NCBI RefSeq assembly: GCF_002078175.1
Contig: NZ_MWFK01000001.1
Span: 1,178,001-1,242,000 of the forward strand
Direction: 5' to 3'
Source: Streptomyces sp. M41(2017)
Lineage (GTDB): Bacteria > Actinomycetota > Actinomycetes > Streptomycetales > Streptomycetaceae
DNA length: 64,000 bases
Part shown: positions 26,885 to 34,776 of the stretch, one piece after another
Position numbering within the stretch: position 1 is the first letter of the stretch
Layout of the letters: every line of letters begins with the position of its first letter
Program-made: the position numbers and the translations under genes
Notes under the pieces: generated by a model
Told to the model about the DNA's origin: nothing
What the model saw: the letters and a program-made list of their open reading frames with translations, nothing else
Databases searched by the model: none

Positions 26885-29800
26885 ATGCAGATCCGGCTGA
26901 CCGTCGTAGACCCGTTGGGCCCGCCCTCGGAGCCGCGGGGGCGCGCCGCGGCCTGCGATGTGCTGGTGACCGCGCCCGCCGGGACGGCGCTGGCCGCGGT
27001 CGCGTCGGGGCTGGCCTCGGCGGTCGGGGGGAGCGGGGGCACCGGCCAGGGCGAGCGGGGCCGAGAGCCCGGGGGCGGCCAGATCGTGCTGTACGCGGGC
27101 GCGGAGCGGCTCGACGCCCAGCGCTGCACCCTCGGTGAGCCGCCCCTGACCGACGGCGCCGTGCTCTGTCTGGGCGCGCCCGCCGAACCGGGCCCCGACC
27201 TGGACGACGTCTCGGCCCAGCTCCATGTGGTCGCCGGTCCCGACGCGGGCGGGGTCCATCTGCTGCACGGCGGCCAGATCCACGTGGGCCGCTCCGCCCG
27301 GGCGGACGTCCCCCTGGACGACCCGGACGTCTCCCGCCTGCACTGCGCCGTCACGGTCACTCCGGACGGCCGGGTCTCGGTCGCCGACACCGGCTCCACG
27401 AACGGCACGACACTGGACGGCACCCGCGTGGGCGAGCGTCCCGTCCGCTTCACCGAGGGCGCGCTGCTGCGCGTCGGCGAGTCCGCCCTGCGCCTCGCCC
27501 CGCCCGGCGGCCCGGGCGCGTTGGCGACGGCACCGGACGGCGAAGGGCATGTCCGGGTGTCGGCGGGCGCCCCCCGCGACGCCCCGGACGGCGGCTCCGC
27601 CGGACCGCTCCCCTCGTCCGCCCCGTCGCCGAGCGCCTCCCCGGACGACCGGCAGCCGCACGGAGCGGTCCCCCACGCGCGCGGGGACAGCGCCTCCCTC
27701 TTCCAGGGAGGTTCCCTGCCTCCCGCGGACGCGACCCACCACGCCTACGGCACCTCCGAGTGGGGGGCCTCCGCTGACGGGGTCCCCGGAGCCGGGGAGT
27801 ACGGGCGGTACGGGGGGTCGGAGCCGCCCGTCGTACCGGAGCAGGGCGGAGCACCGCGGATCGAAGGCGGCCCGCGCGGCGGGGCCTCCACGGGGGCGCG
27901 GGGACGCCCCGGTGGGAGCGGCGGTCACACGGGGACCACCGGGGAACGGCCCGGAGGAGAACCCGAGGACACCTTCGGCCCCGGACCGGGCATCCCGGGC
28001 GCCCGCAAGGGCACACCGATGCGCGGCACCGACGTTCCGGCGGGGATGCGCAGGCGCGGCGGTCTCGGCGCCTGGGCCCGCCGGCTGACCGGAAGCCGCG
28101 GCGGACCGGAAGGCGCGGTGCCCGAGGCGTACGACGACGGAGCGCTCGTGGTGCGGGACCTCCCGACCGCCGTGCACCGCTCGCCCGAGACCTGGCCCGA
28201 CCCGGCGGCTCTGCTGCTCACCGCCCTGGGGCCGGGCCCCCGGCTCTGGGAGCGCGGCCCCGGTCACCCGGAGGCCCTGACCGTGCGGCTCGGCACGACC
28301 GACCGGACGACGCCGGGCGGCTCGGGCGCGCTGCCCGCCGTGCCGGTGACCACGGGACTCCGGGAGGTCGGTTCCCTGGGCCTCGCGGGACCGAGGGCCC
28401 GGCTGGCGGGGCTGGCCCGCGCGGTCGTCGCCCAGCTCGCCGCGCTGCACTCCCCCGACGCGCTGGAGATCGTCCTCATCAGCGCCGACCGGGCCCGGTC
28501 CGTGCAGGAGCGCAGCGCCGAGTGGTCCTGGCTCGGCTGGCTCCCCCATCTGCGTCCCACCCACGGGCAGGACTGCCGTCTCCTCCTCGCGTACGACCGT
28601 GAGCAGGCGGCGGCGCGCACCGACGAACTCCTGCGCCGCCTGGAGGACCACCTCGCGGAGACGGACGGCGGACCGGGCCGGCGGGGCACCCGCCCCGGCG
28701 GCGACGACGGCTCCGTCCCGGCCGCCCGGCGCGCGGAGCGGCACGGCAGCGGCGGCCACGACGGACCTGGCACCGGCGACCCCGCGCGCGGTGCGGCACA
28801 CCGGCCCTCCTGGGCCCGCGACGGGAGCGGACCGGACACCGGCTCCGGGCCGGACGCCGGCTTCGACGGCCCGTACACGGTGGTCGTCGTGGACGGCGAC
28901 CCCGGTGGCGCGGACGTCCGGGAGGCCGTCCTGCGCCTCACGCACGAGGGCCCGCGGGCCGGTATCCACGTGGTGTGTCTCGCCGAGACGGCGGCCGCGT
29001 CACCCGCGTCCCCGGTGACGGAGACGTACGAGGCGGCGTGCGCCGTCGTGCCCGCGTTCCGTGCCTGCGGAGCGGTGGCCCTGCTCAGCGGGGACGTGGC
29101 CACGGCACTGCGGCTGCTGCGGGTGGCGCCGGGCGGTACCGGCGGTCCCGTCCCCGACAGGGCTCCCCGGACCGGGGCACCGCACGGCGGCCCGTCCCAC
29201 GACGGTGGAGCGGAGCGGACCGGGTCGCCGGTGCCGTCACCGCGTTCCGGCCCCGCGCACACCGGGCCGTCGGCCGCCTCGTCGCGCCACGACGGATCGA
29301 CGCACCTGGGCATCCCGCATCCGGGAGCCGGACGAAAGTCCGGGTCCGGCGCAGAATCGTCCTCGTCGCACCCCGGCTCACCCGGCACCGGGGGCCGGCC
29401 GGCGCGCGGCCCGGTCGGTCACGGCACCGTCGCCGGGGTGGACGCCGTGTCGCTCGCCTGGGCCGAGCGGTTCGCGCGGGCGCTCGCACCGCTGCGGACG
29501 GACGGCGCACAGGGCGACCGGCACACACGCGTGTCCGCCCCCCTGCCCCAAGCGGCCCGCCTGCTCGACGAGTTGGGCCTCGCCCGCGCCACCCCCGCCT
29601 CCCTGATGGCGCGTTGGGCGGACGCCGCGGACGACACGGAGGCGCTCGGCGGACGGGCCCGGGCCGTCCTCGGCGCGGGCCCGCGCGGCCCCGTCGCCGT
29701 CGACCTCCACGTCGAGGGCCCGCACCTGCTGATCGAAGGCCCGCCGGGCAGCGGCCGTACGGAGCTGCTGCGCTCGGTCGCCGCGTCCCTCGCCGCCGCC

Positions 29801-30703
29801 GAGCGGCCCGACCGGCTCGGCATCGTCCTGATGGAGGGCCGGGACGGTACGGGCGGGCACGGGACGACAGCCGCCGGTGAGGGCCTCCAGGTCTGCACCG
29901 ATCTGCCGCACGTCACCACTCATCTGACGGCCAACGACCCCGTTCGTATGCGGGAGTTCGCGCAGTCCCTGAGCGCGGAGCTGAAGCGGCGTTCGGAGCT
30001 GCTCGGCCGGCTCGGCTTCGGCGAGTGGCACACCGGGCAGGCGGTGTCCGGCCGGCTGGTCGCCCAGCGCGCGCCCGGCCCGTCCGCGGGCACCAGGCCG
30101 TCGGCCGGCGCCGCCGACCTCGACACGCCGTCCAGCTCGACGCTGCGGCTGCGGCCCGCCGCGGCCCGCCGGCAGACCGAGCCGGGTCCGCCGCTGGCCC
30201 GCCTGGTCGTGGTCGTCGACGACCTGGACGCCCTGCTGTCACCGCCGTTGGGGTCCCCGGGACGTCCGGCGGCCGGTTCGGTCGTGCGGGCGCTGGAGGC
30301 CGTGGCCCGCGAGGGCGACCGGCTCGGGGTGCACCTCGTGGCGGCGTCCGCGGTGGACGGCCGTACGGCGGGGTCGGAGCTGGCGCGGTCCGCCGCGCTG
30401 CACGTCGCCCTGGACACGCCGTCGCCGGGACCGGACGAGCCCTCCCCCGGGCGGGGCCGTCTGCTGCGCCGGGACGGGCGGGAGACGCCCTTCCAGGGCG
30501 GCCGGGTCACCGGACGCATCCCCCGCACGGCGACACTGCGCCCCACGGTCGTCCCCCTGGAGTGGCATCGGATGGGCGACCCGCCGGCCCGCCGCCCGGT
30601 CCGCGAGCTGGGAAACGGCCCGACGGACCTGGCCCTGCTCGCCAGCGCGCTGGAGCGCGCGGCACGTTCCGTCTCCGCCGCCGAGGTGCCGTCGCTGCTG
30701 TAG
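26885..30703 (+). CDS. FHA-domain, FtsK/EssC-like protein with degenerate P-loop
   Basis: This 1272-residue protein begins with an EssC-N-like domain (1-90) and an FHA phosphothreonine-binding domain (about 110-200; GRS 135-137, SRLH 150-153, STNGT 171-175). A long Gly/Pro/Ser linker (210-375) is followed by two EccC/EssC-type modules. In the first the P-loop is unrecognisable (GLAGPRARL). In the second it is GPPGSGRTE (952-960), with Arg in place of the Walker lysine, while Walker B VVVVDDLDALL (about 1106) remains. Another low-complexity insert lies at 745-835. No WXG100 or Ecc partners are encoded in the window. It may be a kinase-reading scaffold rather than an active translocase (inference). 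Confidence 0.85.
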   Translation: MQIRLTVVDPLGPPSEPRGRAAACDVLVTAPAGTALAAVASGLASAVGGSGGTGQGERGREPGGGQIVLYAGAERLDAQRCTLGEPPLTDGAVLCLGAPAEPGPDLDDVSAQLHVVAGPDAGGVHLLHGGQIHVGRSARADVPLDDPDVSRLHCAVTVTPDGRVSVADTGSTNGTTLDGTRVGERPVRFTEGALLRVGESALRLAPPGGPGALATAPDGEGHVRVSAGAPRDAPDGGSAGPLPSSAPSPSASPDDRQPHGAVPHARGDSASLFQGGSLPPADATHHAYGTSEWGASADGVPGAGEYGRYGGSEPPVVPEQGGAPRIEGGPRGGASTGARGRPGGSGGHTGTTGERPGGEPEDTFGPGPGIPGARKGTPMRGTDVPAGMRRRGGLGAWARRLTGSRGGPEGAVPEAYDDGALVVRDLPTAVHRSPETWPDPAALLLTALGPGPRLWERGPGHPEALTVRLGTTDRTTPGGSGALPAVPVTTGLREVGSLGLAGPRARLAGLARAVVAQLAALHSPDALEIVLISADRARSVQERSAEWSWLGWLPHLRPTHGQDCRLLLAYDREQAAARTDELLRRLEDHLAETDGGPGRRGTRPGGDDGSVPAARRAERHGSGGHDGPGTGDPARGAAHRPSWARDGSGPDTGSGPDAGFDGPYTVVVVDGDPGGADVREAVLRLTHEGPRAGIHVVCLAETAAASPASPVTETYEAACAVVPAFRACGAVALLSGDVATALRLLRVAPGGTGGPVPDRAPRTGAPHGGPSHDGGAERTGSPVPSPRSGPAHTGPSAASSRHDGSTHLGIPHPGAGRKSGSGAESSSSHPGSPGTGGRPARGPVGHGTVAGVDAVSLAWAERFARALAPLRTDGAQGDRHTRVSAPLPQAARLLDELGLARATPASLMARWADAADDTEALGGRARAVLGAGPRGPVAVDLHVEGPHLLIEGPPGSGRTELLRSVAASLAAAERPDRLGIVLMEGRDGTGGHGTTAAGEGLQVCTDLPHVTTHLTANDPVRMREFAQSLSAELKRRSELLGRLGFGEWHTGQAVSGRLVAQRAPGPSAGTRPSAGAADLDTPSSSTLRLRPAAARRQTEPGPPLARLVVVVDDLDALLSPPLGSPGRPAAGSVVRALEAVAREGDRLGVHLVAASAVDGRTAGSELARSAALHVALDTPSPGPDEPSPGRGRLLRRDGRETPFQGGRVTGRIPRTATLRPTVVPLEWHRMGDPPARRPVRELGNGPTDLALLASALERAARSVSAAEVPSLL

Positions 30704-30959
30704 GGGAGCCGAGGGATCGGTCCGGCCGCGGGCCGATCCTGAGCGACGCCTCCGGAGCGGGAACCCGTCCTCAAGTGCCCTGTTCGCGAGGTCTGTTCGG
30801 GCCGCGCGCAGGTGTGCCCCACGTCACGACCCAATCACGATCGCTCACTTGACAGTACCGGCGCTCTTGCCGCCCTCGAGCGACCAGGCGTAGACCGGAG
30901 CGCACGGGACAGCTGTTCGGACGTTCAACGAGGAACGCAGAACGGAGAACGGGGCACTG

Positions 30960-32369
30960 ATGCGCAGCACTCTTCGTACACGCAGGTCGACCGATCACAC
31001 CACGCACCGCTCACGCAGGACCGCGCAGGCCGCCGCTGCCGCGCTCGTCGCGGGGGCGCTCACGCTCACCGCGTGCGGCGGCGACAACGACGGCAAGGAC
31101 AAGGGAACCGACGGCGGCAAGCCCACCGCGAGCGGTGGCGCCGGCTCCGTGACCCTGCCCAAGCTCGACGGCGACACCCTGGAGGTCGCCGCCGTCTGGA
31201 CCGGCGCCGAGCAGGCCAACTTCAAGAAGGTGCTGGCGGAGTTCGAGAAGCGGACGGGCGCGAAGGTCACGTTCGTACCCGCGCAGGACCCGATCATCAA
31301 CTTCCTCGGCTCGAAGATCGCCGGTGGCGCTCCGCCGGACGTCGCGATGCTCCCCCAGGTCGGCGCCATCAAGCAGGCCGTCGACAAGAAGTGGGCCAAG
31401 CCCGTCGGACCCGAGGCCCAGGCGCAGTTGGCGAAGAACTACGCGCAGGGGTGGCAGGACCTCGGCAAGGTCGACGGCAAGCAGTACGGCGTCTACTACA
31501 AGGCCGCCAACAAGTCGCTGGTCTGGTACAACGCGAAGGTCTTCGAGAACGCGGGCGCCAAGGAGCCGAAGACCTGGAAGGACTTCCTGACCACCGCGCA
31601 GACCGTCTACGACTCCGGCGTCACCCCCGTGTCGGTGGGCGGCGCGGACGGCTGGACGCTCACCGACTGGTTCGAGAACATCTACCTCTCCCAGGCGGGC
31701 CCGGAGAAGTACGACCAGCTCGCCCAGCACAAGGTCAAGTGGACGGACCCGTCCGTGAAGGACGCGCTGACCACGCTCGCCCAGATCTGGGGCGACAAGA
31801 ACCTCATCGCGGGCGGCCCGGACGGGGCGCTCCAGACGGAGTTCCCGGCGTCGGTGACGCAGACGTTCACGGGTGGCGACCAGCCGAAGGCGGGCATGGT
31901 CTTCGAGGGCGACTTCGTGGCCGTGAACATCGCGGAGACCAAGGCGAAGATCGGCACGGACGCGAAGGTGTTCCCCTTCCCGGCGGTCGGTGCCAAGCCG
32001 CCGGTGGTCAGCGGTGGCGACGCCGCGGTCGTCCTGAAGGACTCCAAGGCGGCCCAGGCGCTCGTCACCTTCCTGGCGTCGCCCGACGCGGCGACCATCC
32101 AGGCGAAGCTCGGCGGCTATCTGTCGCCGAACAAGAGCGTGGCACTGTCCGCCTACCCCAACGCGGTCCAGCAGAAGATGGCCAAGGCGCTGGTCGCGGC
32201 CGGTGACGACTTCCGCTTCGACATGTCCGACCAGGCCCCGCAGTCGTTCGGCGGTACGCCCGGCAAGGGCGAGTGGAAGGACCTCCAGGACTTCCTGAAG
32301 AATCCGAAGGACGTCGCGGGCGCCCAGAAGAAGCTCGAAGCCGACGCCGCAGCGGCCTACAAGGGCTGA
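30960..32369 (+). CDS. Sugar ABC transporter substrate-binding lipoprotein
   Basis: This 469-residue protein has a long basic N-region, a hydrophobic core and lipobox LTLTAC (Cys39), then an acidic Asp/Lys/Gly linker and a family-1 binding fold (LEVAAVWTGAEQANFKKVL, GGAPPDVAMLPQ, AAYKG at the C-terminus). GAPPDVA and the fold resemble alpha-glucoside-binding proteins. It starts the second CUT1 operon; the first permease follows 7 bases later. Confidence 0.92.
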   Translation: MRSTLRTRRSTDHTTHRSRRTAQAAAAALVAGALTLTACGGDNDGKDKGTDGGKPTASGGAGSVTLPKLDGDTLEVAAVWTGAEQANFKKVLAEFEKRTGAKVTFVPAQDPIINFLGSKIAGGAPPDVAMLPQVGAIKQAVDKKWAKPVGPEAQAQLAKNYAQGWQDLGKVDGKQYGVYYKAANKSLVWYNAKVFENAGAKEPKTWKDFLTTAQTVYDSGVTPVSVGGADGWTLTDWFENIYLSQAGPEKYDQLAQHKVKWTDPSVKDALTTLAQIWGDKNLIAGGPDGALQTEFPASVTQTFTGGDQPKAGMVFEGDFVAVNIAETKAKIGTDAKVFPFPAVGAKPPVVSGGDAAVVLKDSKAAQALVTFLASPDAATIQAKLGGYLSPNKSVALSAYPNAVQQKMAKALVAAGDDFRFDMSDQAPQSFGGTPGKGEWKDLQDFLKNPKDVAGAQKKLEADAAAAYKG

Positions 32370-32376
32370 TCCGGCG

Positions 32377-33717
32377 ATGACGTCGGCAACGGCCGGGGGC
32401 ACCGCACCGGTGCCCCCGGCCCGTAAGCGCAAGAGCGTGACCGGCACCCGCAGGACGGTGGCAGCGCTCTTCCTGCTGCCCGCCCTGGTGCTGCTCGGCG
32501 CGCTCGTGGTCTACCCGATCGGGTACTCGGTCGTGCGCAGTTTCTACGACCAGTCGGGCGACGGTTTCGCCGGGATCGACAACTACAAGGCGCTGTTCAG
32601 CGACGACGGCATCCGCACCGCGCTGAAGAACAACATCATCTGGGTGGTGTTCGCCCCGACGGTCGCGACCGCGCTGGGCCTGATCTTCGCGGTGCTCACC
32701 GAACGGGTGAGCTGGGGAACGGCGTTCAAGCTGGTCGTCTTCATGCCGATGGCGATCTCGATGCTCGCCTCCGGCATCATCTTCCGGCTGGTGTACGACC
32801 AGGACCCGGAGAAGGGCATCGCGAACGCGGTGTGGGTGGGGGTGCACGACACCTTCGCCTCGTCGTCGGCGTTCCCGAAGGCCCACCTCGGCCGGGAGTC
32901 GCCCCTGAAGGCCGACGGGGGCGGCTTCGTCACCCGGGACGCCGTGCGGGCCGGACAGTCCGTGTCCCTGCCGCTGGTGGGCGTCGCCCCGGACCAGATG
33001 CCGGACAGCGCCAAGAAGGCCGTGCGGGCGAGTACGGACCCCGGCAAGGTCACCGGCACCGCCTGGCAGGACTTCACCCGCGGCAAGGGCGTGGGGAAGC
33101 TCGGCCAGGTCGACCCGAGCGAACTGGGCTACTCCGGGATGCGGATCGAGGCGGTCAAGGACGGCAAGGTCGTCGACTCGACGAAGGTCGGCGGCGACGG
33201 CACGTTCACCCTCTCGGACAAGGCCGACGGGGCCCTGCTGCGACTTCCGGCGGACAACTTCAAGGAGCCGTACAACGGCCTGGACTGGCTCGGCCCGTCA
33301 CTGGTCACGCCCGCCATCATCGGCTCGTACATCTGGATGTGGGCGGGCTTCGCGATGGTGCTGATCGCTGCGGGGCTCGCGGGCATGCCGCGTGAGCTCC
33401 TGGAGGCGGCCCGGGTCGACGGGGCGAACGAGTGGCAGGTGTTCCGCCGGATCACGGTGCCGCTGCTCGCACCGGTCCTCTCGGTGGTCGCCGTGACGCT
33501 GATGATCAATGTGCTGAAGGTGTTCGACCTGGTCTTCATCATCGCTCCGGGCTCCTCCCAGGACGACGCGAACGTGCTGGCCCTGGAGCTGTACCGGAAG
33601 GGGTTCGCCGAGGGCCAGCCGGGGATCGCGAGCGCCATCGCGGTATTCCTGCTGCTGCTGGTGATCCCGGTGATGCTCTTCAATGTCCGCAGGCTCAGGC
33701 GGGAGGTGCGGCGATGA
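32377..33717 (+). CDS. Sugar ABC permease with MalF-like extracytoplasmic insert
   Basis: This 446-residue permease is about 130-150 residues longer than usual. The extra sequence (about 139-305, from DQDPEKG to EPYNGLDW) lies between two spans in a predicted outer loop and looks beta-rich (VSLPLVGV, MRIEAVKDGKVVDS, FTLSDKADG). The EAA loop EAARVDGANEWQVFRRITVP is intact. MalF has a P2 domain in a comparable loop that contacts the binding protein; this insert may do the same. Its stop overlaps the next start (ATGA). Confidence 0.92.
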   Translation: MTSATAGGTAPVPPARKRKSVTGTRRTVAALFLLPALVLLGALVVYPIGYSVVRSFYDQSGDGFAGIDNYKALFSDDGIRTALKNNIIWVVFAPTVATALGLIFAVLTERVSWGTAFKLVVFMPMAISMLASGIIFRLVYDQDPEKGIANAVWVGVHDTFASSSAFPKAHLGRESPLKADGGGFVTRDAVRAGQSVSLPLVGVAPDQMPDSAKKAVRASTDPGKVTGTAWQDFTRGKGVGKLGQVDPSELGYSGMRIEAVKDGKVVDSTKVGGDGTFTLSDKADGALLRLPADNFKEPYNGLDWLGPSLVTPAIIGSYIWMWAGFAMVLIAAGLAGMPRELLEAARVDGANEWQVFRRITVPLLAPVLSVVAVTLMINVLKVFDLVFIIAPGSSQDDANVLALELYRKGFAEGQPGIASAIAVFLLLLVIPVMLFNVRRLRREVRR

Positions 33718-34625
33718 CGGCCCATGCCGGAAGTCTCACGAAGACGGCGTCGGCACCCGAGGCGAAGACGGCCCGGCGGTCGCTCGGTTCACGGATCGCG
33801 GGCGCCGTCAGCGGCGGCGTCCTGCGCGTCTTCCTGCTCCTGGTCGGTCTGTTCTGGCTGGTGCCCACGCTCGGGCTGCTGCTCTCCTCGCTGCGCAAAC
33901 CGGAGGACATGAGCGCGACCGGCTGGTGGAAGGTCTTCACCACCCCCTCGCAGCTCACCCTGGACAGCTACCAGAAGCTCCTGGAGAACAGCGACATCAC
34001 CAACTCGCTGCTCAACACGGTGCTGATCACCGTGCCGGCGACGCTCCTCGTGGTGGTGATCGGCTCGCTGGCGGGCTACGCCTTCGCCTGGATGGAGTTC
34101 CCCGGCCGCGACTGGTGGTTCCTCGGCGTGGTCGGCCTGCTGGTGGTGCCGGTGCAGGTGGCGCTGCTCCCGATCGCCGAACTCTTCGGGAAGATCGGCA
34201 TCTTCGGTTCCATCATCGGCGTGGTCCTCTTCCACGTCGGGTACGGGCTGCCGTTCGCGGTGTTCCTGCTGCGGAACTTCTTCGCGGAGATACCCCGGGA
34301 GCTGCTGGAGGCGGCCCGGCTGGACGGCGCGGGTGAACTGCGGCTGTTCGCCCGGGTCGTGATGCCGCTCGGCGGGCCCGCCATCGCCTCGCTGGGGATC
34401 TTCCAGTTCCTGTGGGTGTGGAACGACATGCTGGTCGCGCTGGTGTTCTCCGACTCGGGCAGCCAGCCGATCACGGTCGCGCTCCAGACGCAGGTACGCC
34501 AGTTCGGCAACAACATCGACGTGCTGGCGCCCGGCGCCTTCATCTCGATGGTGATCCCGCTCGCCGTGTTCTTCGCGTTCCAACGGCAGTTCGTGTCCGG
34601 CGTGATGGCCGGCGCGGTCAAATAG
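33714..34625 (+). CDS. Sugar ABC permease (MalG-type)
   Basis: This 303-residue permease has six spans, an EAA loop EAARLDGAGELRLFARVVMP and the usual terminal GAVK. Start ATG 33714 lies inside the ATGA overlap. It completes a CUT1 importer that lacks its own ATPase and any nearby glycosidase or regulator, so the substrate cannot be fixed beyond an alpha-glucoside guess. Confidence 0.93.
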   Translation: MTAHAGSLTKTASAPEAKTARRSLGSRIAGAVSGGVLRVFLLLVGLFWLVPTLGLLLSSLRKPEDMSATGWWKVFTTPSQLTLDSYQKLLENSDITNSLLNTVLITVPATLLVVVIGSLAGYAFAWMEFPGRDWWFLGVVGLLVVPVQVALLPIAELFGKIGIFGSIIGVVLFHVGYGLPFAVFLLRNFFAEIPRELLEAARLDGAGELRLFARVVMPLGGPAIASLGIFQFLWVWNDMLVALVFSDSGSQPITVALQTQVRQFGNNIDVLAPGAFISMVIPLAVFFAFQRQFVSGVMAGAVK

Positions 34626-34644
34626 GCAGGTTGGCCGAGCACTT

Positions 34645-34675
34645 GAGGGGCGGGCCGGACACCGGCCCGCCCCTC
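34645..34675 (+). terminator. Perfect 14-bp terminator after the second sugar ABC operon
   Basis: GAGGGGCGGGCCGG (34645-34658) pairs exactly with 34662-34675 around ACA. It sits 20 bases after the permease stop and separates the transporter operon from the glycopolymer cluster. Confidence 0.88.
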
Positions 34676-34776
34676 GCCGTTCACCGGACATCCCCCGTAT
34701 GCCACATCTGGCGTAACCAAGTCACCCCTTCGGCCGTTCCCGGGCAGGTATGCCCGCGCCGACCCATGGATGTCCC

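Noticed and set aside
30849..30854. TTGACA resembling a -35 box upstream of the second sugar operon
   Set aside because: No acceptable -10 lies 16-19 bases downstream; the nearest TA-rich hexamer is about 36 bases away.
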